13,192 nucleotides of DNA, from contig CABRNB010000082.1 of NCBI GenBank assembly GCA_902472225.1, positions 1 through 13,192 of the forward strand, in the 5' to 3' direction. Of this stretch, positions 1-7,261 are shown piece by piece (positions within the stretch are counted from its first letter, which is position 1; the number at the start of each line of letters is the position of its first letter). The translations under genes and the position numbers were made by a program. The notes under the pieces were generated by a model. That model saw nothing but the letters and a program-made list of their open reading frames with translations. It was not told where the DNA came from and ran no database searches. The DNA is from Caccousia sp900752115 (GTDB lineage: Bacteria > Bacillota > Clostridia > Oscillospirales > Acutalibacteraceae).

Positions 1-861
1 CTTGTCCGCCCGCTCTCGGCTGTCTTCAACGCTGACATCGTATGTATCCGCCAGAAATCCGGGCAGATACGCTGTGGAAAACGGCTTTAAGTCCGCATAG
101 TTGAACGGTTCGATGGAGTCCATGTAATCATCCGGCATTTTGCTCGACGCATCCACCGGGATTTTTTCAAAGCTGATAGAACCGGCGCGGCGTACATCGT
201 AGTGACTTATCTCCGTGACCTCATAATCTCCCGAGGTGTACTTATGTACCGTGGTGGCATGAAACTCCGCGCTTCCGCTGGCCTCGCCGTCGTACATCCA
301 GAAGGGGACATACACGCCCTTGATCTCCTGCAAATGGTTGGCTTTGGAGAAGGTCGACGGCAGCAGAGGCTTTTTGAGATAGTGCTTCTTCAGCGCCTGA
401 ATGGCATCCTCCTTGCTCAACTTGAAGGGCAGCACAAAATCGGGCTTTAAGATGCCGCTGAACTGCCCCGGAATCACAGACGGATTTCCGCAGTATGGGC
501 AGGACGTGGCTGCGGTCGTTGCGTCACAAATCAGCTCTGCCCCGCACGATGGGCAGCAGTAGGTTTTCATACTGTCTGCGTCCGCACCCCAGTTCTCGCT
601 CAGGCCGGAGGTATCCCAGTTAGAGCCGTCTGCGGCAGTCTGTTGCTCTTTCGCTTCGGCAGATTTTTGAGCCGCTTCCGTTTCTTCCTGCTTTCGCGCC
701 GCTTCGGCTGCTTTCGCTTCTTTTTTCGCGTAGAGCGCTTCAATTTCTGCGATATTGAAGCTTGAGCCGCAGTAATCGCACTCCAGCCTGCCGGATTCTC
801 CTACAAAATGGAGCGGTCCCGTACAGGCGGGACATTGATAATTTGTGATTTGTGTTGCCAT
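1..861 (-). CDS. Double zinc-ribbon (TFIIB-type) protein, 3' end outside window
   Basis: The gene is open from an ATG at 859-861 to the left edge of the window (287 codons seen), so its C-terminus is missing. The start is supported by an AGGA-type SD seven bases upstream. Visible architecture: zinc ribbon 1 with C10/C13 and C28/C31; an Ala/Lys/Glu/Gln-rich helical linker at about 39-77; zinc ribbon 2 with C103/C106 and C121/C124; then a globular part containing an Ile-Lys-Gly-Val-Tyr-Val-Pro-Phe-Trp-Met stretch. This matches a Clostridia family often annotated as TFIIB-type zinc-ribbon protein, sometimes mislabelled as PriA helicase. No helicase motifs are visible here. It is the last gene seen of a seven-gene minus-strand cluster, 45 bases after the lipoprotein gene. 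The family's biochemical role is unknown to me; metal binding is inferred from the cysteine pairs. Confidence 0.85.
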   Translation of the reverse strand, partial: MATQITNYQCPACTGPLHFVGESGRLECDYCGSSFNIAEIEALYAKKEAKAAEAARKQEETEAAQKSAEAKEQQTAADGSNWDTSGLSENWGADADSMKTYCCPSCGAELICDATTAATSCPYCGNPSVIPGQFSGILKPDFVLPFKLSKEDAIQALKKHYLKKPLLPSTFSKANHLQEIKGVYVPFWMYDGEASGSAEFHATTVHKYTSGDYEVTEISHYDVRRAGSISFEKIPVDASSKMPDDYMDSIEPFNYADLKPFSTAYLPGFLADTYDVSVEDSRERADK

Positions 862-906
862 GTTCTTTCCTCGTTTCCTGTGTCGGCGCCTGACGGCACT
901 GTAGTC

Positions 907-1737
907 CTACTCTCTGTGGTAAGTCAGCCCACTGCCCAATATGACCTCGTTTTGCGTATCGTACAGGACGTGCAGATCCGCCGCCGCATGATCGCTGTTT
1001 CCCAGCACGATCTCCTGCAGGTGCTCCGCCACGTCCTCACTGTATTCGCCGCCGAAATACGGCGTCTGAAACGCGGACTCGACGCACAGCTCCCAGCCAT
1101 TCCATTTCTGCTCCGTTTCGTCGAACCACAGCTCCGCCGCACGCAATTCGCTCCCGTCTGCGTCCGTGGAAAACACATATTTTTGCAGACCATCCTCGGA
1201 GATCCACGTGCCCTCGAGCAGCGCAAAAACATCGCGTGTCTGCTCATGCTCGGCGCTCTCCCGCTCTGCCTGCGCCTGCCGCTCCGCATCGCTGTAATAC
1301 CGCGCCTCGTCGCCCATCGTCATCATACCGTAGTCCAGCCAGAACGTATCCGCCAGCCACGCAAACTGCGGAGAGTCCAGATAGCGCAGATGATAGATAA
1401 CGTCGTGTTCTCTGTCCTCAATCGTCAGCCCGCTGATCTTTTCGGCAAAATCCGCCTGAACTGTCAGAACGCCGTTTTGAAAGGAATATTCAAACTGATC
1501 TCCCAGATCTTCAAAATTCGCGTCGTAGCAGCGGATGGGCGTGTCCTTGAACTGCCCGCCGCGGTAATAGAGCTTCATGACCCCCGGGCTGTAAACGGTT
1601 TTTTTAATGTGGAAGTCGTCAAAAAGAACCGATGTCTCAGGGTACTGATAGGTGCGCACGTCAGCGCCGCCGCAGGCGGTCAGACCGAACAGCCCCATCC
1701 ATAGACCTGCCATGATGAGGAACGCCTTGAGCTTCAC
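907..1737 (-). CDS. Lipoprotein of unknown function, GTG start
   Basis: A predicted 276-residue lipoprotein. The start is a GTG at 1735-1737, chosen because a near-perfect SD (GGAGGTGAT) lies just upstream and because this start gives a normal signal peptide. A longer in-frame reading exists from a TTG at 1812, but it puts a non-signal-like sequence in front. Residues 1-21 form a Lys-containing n-region and hydrophobic core ending in Leu-Thr-Ala before C22, a lipobox; the mature protein should be anchored to the outer face of the membrane. The rest has no family I can name. A Glu/Gln/Arg-rich helical stretch lies at about 151-167, and a Leu-Leu-Glu-Gly-Thr-Trp sequence at 173-178 recalls the first strand of small beta-barrel lipoproteins; that is only a resemblance. 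It lies 96 bases downstream of the large lipoprotein gene, the gap holding a perfect hairpin. Confidence 0.85.
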   Translation of the reverse strand: MKLKAFLIMAGLWMGLFGLTACGGADVRTYQYPETSVLFDDFHIKKTVYSPGVMKLYYRGGQFKDTPIRCYDANFEDLGDQFEYSFQNGVLTVQADFAEKISGLTIEDREHDVIYHLRYLDSPQFAWLADTFWLDYGMMTMGDEARYYSDAERQAQAERESAEHEQTRDVFALLEGTWISEDGLQKYVFSTDADGSELRAAELWFDETEQKWNGWELCVESAFQTPYFGGEYSEDVAEHLQEIVLGNSDHAAADLHVLYDTQNEVILGSGLTYHRE

Positions 1738-1740
1738 AGC

Positions 1741-1749
1741 ATCACCTCC
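1741..1749 (-). promoter_or_regulatory. Ribosome binding site that fixes the GTG start
   Basis: On the minus strand this reads GGAGGTGAT, nearly the full anti-16S complement. Its GGAGG core is seven bases before the GTG at 1735-1737. It decides the start of the lipoprotein gene in favour of GTG over the TTG at 1812. Confidence 0.85.
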
Positions 1750-1765
1750 GTTTCTCCGCAAATAG

Positions 1766-1801
1766 CCGGATTCTCCCGCTCCAAATTGGAGCGGGAGCCG
1801 G
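1766..1801 (-). other. Intercistronic perfect hairpin between two lipoprotein genes
   Basis: A 10-bp perfect stem (1773-1782 pairing with 1788-1797) can be extended by two A-T pairs around a single central base, and by flanking CCGG/CCGG with an ATT bulge. Read in the direction of the operon it has no T-run after it, so it is unlikely to end transcription there. Read on plus it is followed by TTTT, but no plus-strand gene lies upstream. It may be an mRNA processing or stability element between the two lipoprotein cistrons. Part of it also resembles the 5' coding region of the zinc-ribbon gene at the left edge (see findings). Confidence 0.6.
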
Positions 1802-1833
1802 TTTTCGTGCAAATTTTCAGAAGGACGCTGCCC

Positions 1834-3762
1834 TTACTGGAACGTCATGTTGTTGAGAATGATGTCGGGCATCGTTCCCGGGAAGCAGTCCATATTCCGA
1901 AGCCCGATGGAAAGGGCGCGGTTGTCGTCAAGCTGCGCGATATACTGGATCCAATCGTAGCCGATGCGCTTATAGGTGCGGCCTTTGAAGGTGATGCCGC
2001 CGATCACGCGATCGTCGATGTCCTGATAGTTTTCAAATTTGTCCTTGGAGGAATCAAATTTTTCAACGTTCTCCCTTACCTCAAACTGGATGGCACCTGC
2101 ACCAAACGCTGTGGGATCGTCGTTTTCCACCAGGCAGCGCCCACTATCATCGAACGACCAGCCGGATACCGGGATCTTCGTCATGATCTTGACCTTCACA
2201 TCGTCTTTTGCAAACTGGGAGATCTCCACGGAGAAGTCCTTCATCTCGGCGTTCGCAGACGCTGCCTTGTTCGCCTCGGCGGCCTCGGCCTTCACGATGT
2301 CCAGATACTTTTCTATGGCTTCTGTGCCGGAGAAGCCGCTGGTGTTGTACGCACTCACCGTATAAACGCCCGACTCGTTCTCCTTGAAATTGACGTAGAT
2401 GAAATGGGAGTCGTCGTCCTCAGAGATCCATTTGTAGTAGCGGTAGTTTGCCTTCATGTGGTCGCTGTACTCTTCCTTGACGAACTGGCCTTCCACGCCG
2501 AAGTAGGCAACGATATCATCATAGGTTGCGTCAAAAATATTATTATTGACCTCGTTCATCCAGACGTAGCCCTTCTGCACCTGCTCCTCCGTCACGATGC
2601 CGTCTCCGCCGGATACGTTCGCGGCGGTGGGCGCAGCGGGCGCGTCCGCCGAGCTGGGCGTCTGGGTCATCGCATCCGTTCCGCCGGAGCCGGAAGGAAC
2701 GGCCTCGCCGCCGACCACATCCGGCATGGCGCTGCCGGCCTCCACGAGCGGGAGATACCAGTCGTCATAATAATAGGGGACGTCGTCGGGATAGTCGGCG
2801 GCAAAGTCATCCCAGAGCTGCCCCCACGGGCGCAGATAAACCTCGTAGTAAAACTCGTCCTCGCCGTCTTCGTACCAGCCCTCAATGCAGATCATGTTTT
2901 CAACATCGGGGAAGCGGCTGTTGATCGCGGGATCCACGATCCAGTCGGCATGCTCCAACGGCAGATTCGTGAAGTAGCCGCTCTCCGACATCACGGTACC
3001 GTGCTCTCCGACACCGGCGCTGTTCAGCGTGACCGTCGCCTGCGACATCGGATCGGCTCTCGAGTAGTCCTCATCCCAGATCGTGACGGTGCCCGTATAG
3101 TCCATGCCGATATCGATGACAGCGCAGGCGTCCCACCACTGTCCCGCCATGCTCTCGTAAGCGCCCGAGCAGCCGGTCATCGTCCACCAGCCATACCACG
3201 CGCCGTTCCACCAGTCAAGCAGCGCATCACCCGTCAGAGCGGGAAGGGCGGTGTTTGTGCTGCCCGTCGAATCGGCGGACGTTTCCCGGCTGAGCGCAGC
3301 CGGGTCGATGGTGATCGTGCCGTTTTTCTTGCCGAACAGCTGCTCAAAGGTCACTTTTATCGGGGCAGCCGCATCCTTCAGCACATAGGCCGTTTGTACC
3401 TCAAGCGTTTCGCCCGGCGCGACATCCTCAAACTGTTTGTCAACCGCCGTAGCGAAGGAGGCGTAATCGGTGATGACGGCAGCGACCTCCAGCTCCTCGC
3501 CGTTCTGCACAAGCGTTTCATTGATGCTCCAGATGTACGACGCCGATTCCTTGCTGTTGTTTGTAAAGTCCAGCGTCAGAACAACGGCATCGTTCCCGTC
3601 GGAATCGGTCATGATGCACGCGTCCTTATAGAGGAGCTCATAGTCTTCCAGCTTGATTTGGTTGGACTCTGTCTTTTTTCCCTCGCCGCCGCAGCCGCAG
3701 AGACTTATTGCCAGCACAGCGATGAGCAGCAGGCTCAAAAAGCGGGTCATGGTTTTGCTCAT
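1834..3762 (-). CDS. Large modular lipoprotein with N-terminal DUF5067-like domain
   Basis: A 642-residue secreted lipoprotein. Residues 1-23 are a signal peptide ending Leu-Cys-Gly before the acylated C24. Residues about 38-153 look like a DUF5067-type immunoglobulin-like domain: a beta-rich opening, a Leu-Thr-Leu-Asp-Phe-Thr-Asn-Asn-Ser core at 62-70, and an Ala-Pro-Gly-Glu-Thr turn at 115-119. A Ser/Thr/Ala linker leads to an aromatic-rich domain at about 181-340, with several Trp-Trp pairs (184-185, 192-193, 209-210) and a Trp-Tyr-Gly-Trp-Trp-Thr-Met motif as in other clostridial lipoproteins. A second Pro/Ala/Ser linker (345-388) precedes a C-terminal domain (about 389-642) that I cannot assign. 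The ATG has an AAAGGAG SD six bases upstream that begins at the stop codon of the preceding TM2 gene (11-base gap), implying translational coupling. Cell-surface location is secure; ligand and function are unknown. Confidence 0.9.
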   Translation of the reverse strand: MSKTMTRFLSLLLIAVLAISLCGCGGEGKKTESNQIKLEDYELLYKDACIMTDSDGNDAVVLTLDFTNNSKESASYIWSINETLVQNGEELEVAAVITDYASFATAVDKQFEDVAPGETLEVQTAYVLKDAAAPIKVTFEQLFGKKNGTITIDPAALSRETSADSTGSTNTALPALTGDALLDWWNGAWYGWWTMTGCSGAYESMAGQWWDACAVIDIGMDYTGTVTIWDEDYSRADPMSQATVTLNSAGVGEHGTVMSESGYFTNLPLEHADWIVDPAINSRFPDVENMICIEGWYEDGEDEFYYEVYLRPWGQLWDDFAADYPDDVPYYYDDWYLPLVEAGSAMPDVVGGEAVPSGSGGTDAMTQTPSSADAPAAPTAANVSGGDGIVTEEQVQKGYVWMNEVNNNIFDATYDDIVAYFGVEGQFVKEEYSDHMKANYRYYKWISEDDDSHFIYVNFKENESGVYTVSAYNTSGFSGTEAIEKYLDIVKAEAAEANKAASANAEMKDFSVEISQFAKDDVKVKIMTKIPVSGWSFDDSGRCLVENDDPTAFGAGAIQFEVRENVEKFDSSKDKFENYQDIDDRVIGGITFKGRTYKRIGYDWIQYIAQLDDNRALSIGLRNMDCFPGTMPDIILNNMTFQ

Positions 3763-3773
3763 GTCAATCTCCT

Positions 3774-4436
3774 TTACGTATCCTTCACAATGACATTTCC
3801 GTATTTGTCTGTGAACTTTCCTGTGGCGATCTTGATAAGATCGACGATCACTCCGATGCCGAAAACCCCGGCGGTAAGCAGGAACAGTATGCCGGTGCCG
3901 ATCTTGCCGACATAGAAGCGGTGGATGCCGAGCCCGCCGCAGAAGATGCAGAGGAGCAGCGTGGTAAGCCAGCTCTTCGGCGGCTCCGCACCGACGGGAA
4001 CCGCGGGCGGAATGTAATCCGCGACCGGCTCGCCGCTGAGGATCTTCTGTACCGCGTCGGCTACGGCGTCAATGTAGCCGCCGCGATCTGTGGCGAGACC
4101 GATCGTTGCGCCCTTCACGCCCTTGCGCAGAGCGCTGTTCTTGTCAACGCGCACGCCGCCGACCGACGCCTTGGCCTCTGAAATGACCGGCTGGATACGG
4201 ATGTGCGTGCCGTTAGAGAGATAAAGCCAGAGAGTGACATCCAGATTCGGCTCTTTTTCAAACACGATGCGCTGCCCGGCGACGCCGCCCTTGATCTGGA
4301 ACGGCATCTGGAACGCGGTTCTGCGGGCATTGAGTTTGTCGAAGATCTCCTCAAGCGTGGTGGAATAGGAGAGATCAAATTCACGGGGACTGGTTGCGAA
4401 TGCTGCCTCTTTCATGGTGCCTGCAAAGTCTGCCAT
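3774..4436 (-). CDS. TM2-domain membrane protein
   Basis: A 220-residue protein. Residues 1-130 are a soluble domain with no signal peptide; its Thr-Leu-Glu-Glu-Ile-Phe-Asp-Lys-Leu start and long alternating strands suggest a small alpha/beta domain I cannot name. Residues about 154-213 are a TM2 domain: two hydrophobic helices around a conserved Gly-Gly-Leu-Gly-Ile-His-Arg-Phe-Tyr-Val-Gly-Lys segment (167-178), then Gly-Ile-Gly-Val-Ile-Val-Asp-Leu-Ile-Lys. TM2 domains are small paired-helix modules often fused to zinc ribbons or domains of unknown function. The ATG has an AAAGGAG SD with six-base spacing. It sits between the DUF4428 protein and the large lipoprotein, whose SD overlaps its stop codon. 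The N-terminal domain is probably cytoplasmic because no secretion signal is present. Confidence 0.9.
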   Translation of the reverse strand: MADFAGTMKEAAFATSPREFDLSYSTTLEEIFDKLNARRTAFQMPFQIKGGVAGQRIVFEKEPNLDVTLWLYLSNGTHIRIQPVISEAKASVGGVRVDKNSALRKGVKGATIGLATDRGGYIDAVADAVQKILSGEPVADYIPPAVPVGAEPPKSWLTTLLLCIFCGGLGIHRFYVGKIGTGILFLLTAGVFGIGVIVDLIKIATGKFTDKYGNVIVKDT

Positions 4437-4521
4437 AATTTTCTCCTTTCTGAAAATCGACGTTTGGGGTGTGGACCGTTCTTCTTGCTTTTGTTCCTTT
4501 TGCGTTTTACCCGCGGGCGGC

Positions 4522-5286
4522 TCAGCCGTTTAACGCGCCGCCGCAGTATTCGCAGCAGCCGTTGGCATCCGGCATGGTTGTCGCTCCGCAGAAGGGGCAG
4601 GTGACCGCCATTTTGGGCGCGGCGGCTGCCGCGGCCTCGTCGCGGACACGCTGCCGCGCCTCGGTGAGAGTGCTTTTGATCTCCTGACCCATCGCTGTAT
4701 ACTCTTTGTAATCGTGGTTAAGGATCGGGTTCGGCTTGCGCACAAGCGGCACGCCGCCGGAGGGCGTCGTCTCAACGCTTGAGCTGTTCAGCTTGAAACG
4801 CATTTCGTCAAAATACCTGTGGTTCACGCGGATCACAACATAAAAGTCATAGCTGAACGTATATCGCGGGGGATTATAGCTTACGCGCTTATTCTCCTTG
4901 TCGGTGGTGTATTCCTCGCTGCGCTCCTCGTCGATGTCGAGATCGACGCCGGTCACCTGCGAGAAATCAATCACGTCGGGGTTGGCGTCGGTATAGTTCC
5001 GCGCGCGCGTGACGATGAATTTTCCGGCGTCCTCGTCGATAAGCACCTTCATATCCTCACCGTAGCTGCGCGTCACATGGAGCGCCGCAACGGCATTACG
5101 GTTTTCCTCACGGTAGGCAAGCTGCTCGCGGATCTCCTCCACGGTGCTGCTGCGCCGGTCGGAAAACCAGGGTGAGAGCTTCGCGGAGCAATTTTTGCAG
5201 AGGTTGCCGTCCTCCAGCTTACGGTTGCCGAGAAAGCCGATCTTTTCGCCGCAGATGCTGCAATATTTCTTGTCAAACAGTCCCAT
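4522..5286 (-). CDS. DUF4428 protein with N- and C-terminal zinc fingers
   Basis: A 254-residue soluble protein. The N-terminus carries C9/C12 and C30/C33 around Gly-Asn-Arg-Lys-Leu-Glu-Asp-Gly, followed by Leu-Ser-Pro-Trp-Phe-Ser-Asp-Arg-Arg, which is the hallmark of DUF4428. The middle (about 65-190) is beta-rich and resembles the PH-like body seen in such proteins. An acidic/alanine helix (about 195-225) leads to a C-terminal zinc ribbon with C230/C233, C244 or C245, and C248. Start support: an AAAGGAG SD eight bases upstream of the ATG. It has no signal peptide or membrane segment and is probably cytoplasmic. DUF4428 proteins are common in Clostridia, often beside TM2 or zinc-ribbon proteins as here; no activity is known to me. 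A 75-base gap separates it from the upstream surface-protein gene. Confidence 0.88.
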   Translation of the reverse strand: MGLFDKKYCSICGEKIGFLGNRKLEDGNLCKNCSAKLSPWFSDRRSSTVEEIREQLAYREENRNAVAALHVTRSYGEDMKVLIDEDAGKFIVTRARNYTDANPDVIDFSQVTGVDLDIDEERSEEYTTDKENKRVSYNPPRYTFSYDFYVVIRVNHRYFDEMRFKLNSSSVETTPSGGVPLVRKPNPILNHDYKEYTAMGQEIKSTLTEARQRVRDEAAAAAAPKMAVTCPFCGATTMPDANGCCEYCGGALNG

Positions 5287-5361
5287 ATGTTTTGATCTCC
5301 TTTATGTTTGCTTTTCATAATGATAATGCTGTTTTTTATCCGCCCCGCGGCGGAGCGCCGG

Positions 5362-6642
5362 TCAGTCCTGCCGAGCCTTCTTTTTCCGGACGAGCAGGAG
5401 CACGACGACGGCGGCGGCGATCAAAAGCAGCGGCAGAAGCGTGAGCAGGAGGACTCTCCCCACGGAGGAGCCGCTTTTTTCCGCCTTTTCGGGCGCATCG
5501 CCCTTTTGGTTTTTCTGCGCGTCGTCCGGCCCGGCAGGAGTTTCGCCGGTGCTGGGCTTCTCGCCCTTGCCGCCGGGCTTCTCGCCCTTGCCGTTCTTAT
5601 CCGCCGTTTCGGCGGCGGGCGCGTCGGTCGATGCCGCGGGCGTGTCGGTCGACGCCGCCGGCGTGGGCGTCGGCGCGGCCGTGGGCGAGGCAGCCGGCGC
5701 GGCGGTCGTCCCTCCCGACGTGAGCTTGGGGATCGGTCTTGTGCGCACCATGCCGCACGCCGTGCACACCCATTCCTTAACGCCCTCCTGCTCCGTCGTC
5801 GGCGCCAGGACGATCGTCCCTTCGTTCCAGGCGTGTTCCGTCTTGGGGATGGCGCGGCTCTCCGTCACGCCGCAGGCTGCGCACTCCCGCTTCTGCATGC
5901 CTTCCTCCATGCAGGTGGCCTGCGTTGTAGTGAACCACGCGCCGAATTTATGTCCCGTCTTGGGGATGCCGCGGCTTTCCGTCGCGCCGCAGGTTGCGCA
6001 CTCCCGCTTCTGCATGCCTTCCTCCATGCAGGTAGCCTGCGTTGTGGTGAACCACGCGCCGAAGCTGTGTCCCTTGGCGGGCGTCGTGGTGGTCCCCCCA
6101 TCCGCGCCGCAGTCGTCGCAGATAAATTCGGTATATCCCGGCGTGGTGCATGTAGCGAATACTCGCTTCCAGACGACCCAAAAGTGACCCGTGGCAGGTT
6201 CTGTGGAGCGCCCCTGGCTCGCAGGGCAATTCCGGCAGTAGGTGTAGTATTCTCCTGCCGTGGTGCAGGTAGGCTCTTTTGTATAGTACTTATACCAGCT
6301 GTGGCCCGTTGCCGGCACGAGCTCTGGATACCACTTGTTGCATGTACTGCAATAGGCTCGCTTCTCGCCGGCTTTTGTGCAGGTGGGCTCTTTAACGATC
6401 TCCCACGGCCCGAATTCGTGGGGCACGATGTCGCCGATGGAAAAGACGCGGCTCCACCCGCAGACGGTACATTTCAGTTCGTAGTATCCTCCCTGCAGGC
6501 AGGTTGGCTTTTTCTCATCGGTCTGTATAACGTTTTCATGATGTTCCGGATTATTGTCGTCCGGCGAGCATGCAAGTGCCGTGACCGTGAGCAGCGCCGC
6601 CGCGAGCGCGAGCGCCGGAATAAATCGCAGGAGCTTTTTCAT
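5362..6642 (-). CDS. Secreted Cys/His-repeat surface protein, C-terminal membrane anchor
   Basis: A 426-residue protein. Residues 1-24 form a signal peptide (Met-Lys-Lys-Leu-Leu-Arg start, Ala-Leu-Ala before C25, a signal peptidase I type site; the lipobox fit is poor). Residues about 44-308 hold seven repeats of roughly 37-41 residues, each with a Thr-Cys, a Gly, a Cys-x-x-Cys pair and usually a closing His (H75, H114, H153, H192, H231, H270). The seventh is degenerate and lacks the first Cys. Repeats five and six are nearly identical. A Thr/Ala/Pro- then Gly/Lys/Pro-rich stalk follows (309-395), then a transmembrane helix (397-418) and a basic Arg-Lys-Lys-Lys tail, with no LPxTG motif. The likely topology is an outside repeat rod on a stalk. 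Similar repeats occur in many clostridial cell-surface proteins; metal or disulfide chemistry is possible but not shown. It starts 15 bases after the receiver-like gene. Confidence 0.88.
   Translation of the reverse strand: MKKLLRFIPALALAAALLTVTALACSPDDNNPEHHENVIQTDEKKPTCLQGGYYELKCTVCGWSRVFSIGDIVPHEFGPWEIVKEPTCTKAGEKRAYCSTCNKWYPELVPATGHSWYKYYTKEPTCTTAGEYYTYCRNCPASQGRSTEPATGHFWVVWKRVFATCTTPGYTEFICDDCGADGGTTTTPAKGHSFGAWFTTTQATCMEEGMQKRECATCGATESRGIPKTGHKFGAWFTTTQATCMEEGMQKRECAACGVTESRAIPKTEHAWNEGTIVLAPTTEQEGVKEWVCTACGMVRTRPIPKLTSGGTTAAPAASPTAAPTPTPAASTDTPAASTDAPAAETADKNGKGEKPGGKGEKPSTGETPAGPDDAQKNQKGDAPEKAEKSGSSVGRVLLLTLLPLLLIAAAVVVLLLVRKKKARQD
5836..6062 (-). repeat. Nearly identical 117-bp tandem repeat inside the surface-protein gene
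   Basis: Two copies of a 117-bp (39-codon) unit lie head to tail; for example the motif beginning CGCAGG at 5871 recurs at 5988. Over most of the unit they differ at only a few positions, many of them synonymous. They encode repeats five and six of the Cys/His-repeat protein (residues about 192-270). The other five protein repeats are far more diverged, so this pair is a recent duplication or has been homogenised. Confidence 0.9.
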
Positions 6643-6657
6643 CTTTCACCGTTCCTT

Positions 6658-7041
6658 TCAAAGTATGTCGATCACGCCCGCGAGATACGTTGGCGACACC
6701 GACGCATAGATAAAATCATCGGCCAGCTGATCCTTCACCGTCTGCCGCACCTCGGCGGCAAGCTGTTCGTCCGCGTTCTCATCCACCAGAAGGAGAACCT
6801 TGCAGTCCCACCCGAGGTTTTTTACCGCGCTGCAGAGTCTGATCCGCTCGCTCAGCTTCCAGATGCCCTGTCGGATGACCTCCATCACCAGCACATTGGC
6901 ATGACAGCTTCGGCAAAGCGCAAGCGTATCCTCCGGTTTTGAAGAGCGATAGACGATGAAGTCCGGATCGTATCCCGCAAGCACCTGCATGACTGCCTCT
7001 GCCAAAAGGCCGCCCTGCAAATCCAGCACGATTCTTCGCAT
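6658..7041 (-). CDS. Stand-alone degenerate receiver-like protein
   Basis: A 127-residue protein with the length and alternating strand/helix pattern of a response-regulator receiver domain and nothing attached. The first strand is Arg-Ile-Val-Leu-D7 with no second acid. Strand three ends Val-Leu-Val-Met-E54-Val, putting Glu where the phosphorylated Asp normally stands. Strand four is Cys-Lys-Val-Leu-Leu-Leu-Val, and the end of strand five (Ile-Tyr-Ala-Ser-Val-Ser-Pro) lacks the usual Lys. It therefore cannot be phosphorylated in the normal way and may act as a fixed or partner-binding module. The start is supported by a GGTGGAG SD eight bases before the ATG. It is the first gene of the minus-strand cluster and is divergent from the kinase/regulator operon. 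The receiver assignment rests on pattern, not on a search. Confidence 0.75.
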   Translation of the reverse strand: MRRIVLDLQGGLLAEAVMQVLAGYDPDFIVYRSSKPEDTLALCRSCHANVLVMEVIRQGIWKLSERIRLCSAVKNLGWDCKVLLLVDENADEQLAAEVRQTVKDQLADDFIYASVSPTYLAGVIDIL

Positions 7042-7261
7042 CTGTGCTTCTCCACCGCCTTTCCCTTTTTAGAGTGCTTCAACTATATATTAGCCGATCG
7101 TCTTCTCTCGCGCACCCGCCGATTGGATAGGGTTTGCATTTATTTTTTGTTCCGGGCCATACCCCCTCTCCGCTTTCCGCAAAGCGTCCAAAACCGCATT
7201 GCTCTTTTCCTGTCTGCATGATATACTGCATTTGAATGCGTGGAGCCGAAAGGAGCACGGA
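7042..7261. promoter_or_regulatory. Divergent control region between envelope operon and sensor operon
   Basis: This 220-base gap must carry the starts of both operons. The plus-strand promoter is clear (own entry). For the minus strand I see only an A/T-rich TATA-like stretch around 7084-7092 with no matching -35 at normal spacing, as expected of an activator-dependent promoter. Candidate protein-binding sites are the inverted repeat CGCTTT-CCGC-AAAGCG at 7171-7186, GCATT-TG-AATGC at 7228-7239 over the predicted start point, and two direct GCCGAT copies 25 bases apart (7093 and 7118). None is proven. Confidence 0.5.
7199..7227 (+). promoter_or_regulatory. Extended -10 promoter of the sensor operon
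   Basis: The -35 is TTGCTC at 7199-7204, with a 17-base spacer, and the -10 is TATACT at 7222-7227 preceded by TGA, which makes an extended -10. The predicted start is near 7234, giving a leader of about 28 bases with an AAAGGAG SD at 7249-7255. The poor -35 offset by the extended -10 suits a regulated housekeeping-sigma promoter. Confidence 0.65.

Noticed and set aside
808..1704. 298-codon plus-strand open frame
   Set aside because: Antisense to the GTG-start lipoprotein and the zinc-ribbon start; no SD-supported start, no recognisable domain.
1786..3915. 709-codon open frame on plus, antisense to the large lipoprotein
   Set aside because: It mirrors a gene with a signal peptide, good SD and recognisable domains; the antisense product is Val/Arg/His-rich with no family features. 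Long antisense frames are common in GC-rich genes.
5339..5354. Small inverted repeat TCCGCC/GGCGGA after the repeat surface-protein gene
   Set aside because: Only 6 bp, and in the direction of transcription it is followed by TAAAAAA, not a T-run, so it is not a terminator for the operon.
5836..6062. Tandem repeats considered as a CRISPR array
   Set aside because: The period is 117 bp, in frame within a coding gene and encodes a 39-residue protein repeat; no repeat-spacer alternation.
5308..6942. 544-codon Arg/Gly-rich open frame on plus
   Set aside because: It is antisense to the repeat surface protein and receiver-like gene; low-complexity Arg/Gly runs are the mirror of the Pro/Ala/Thr stalk.
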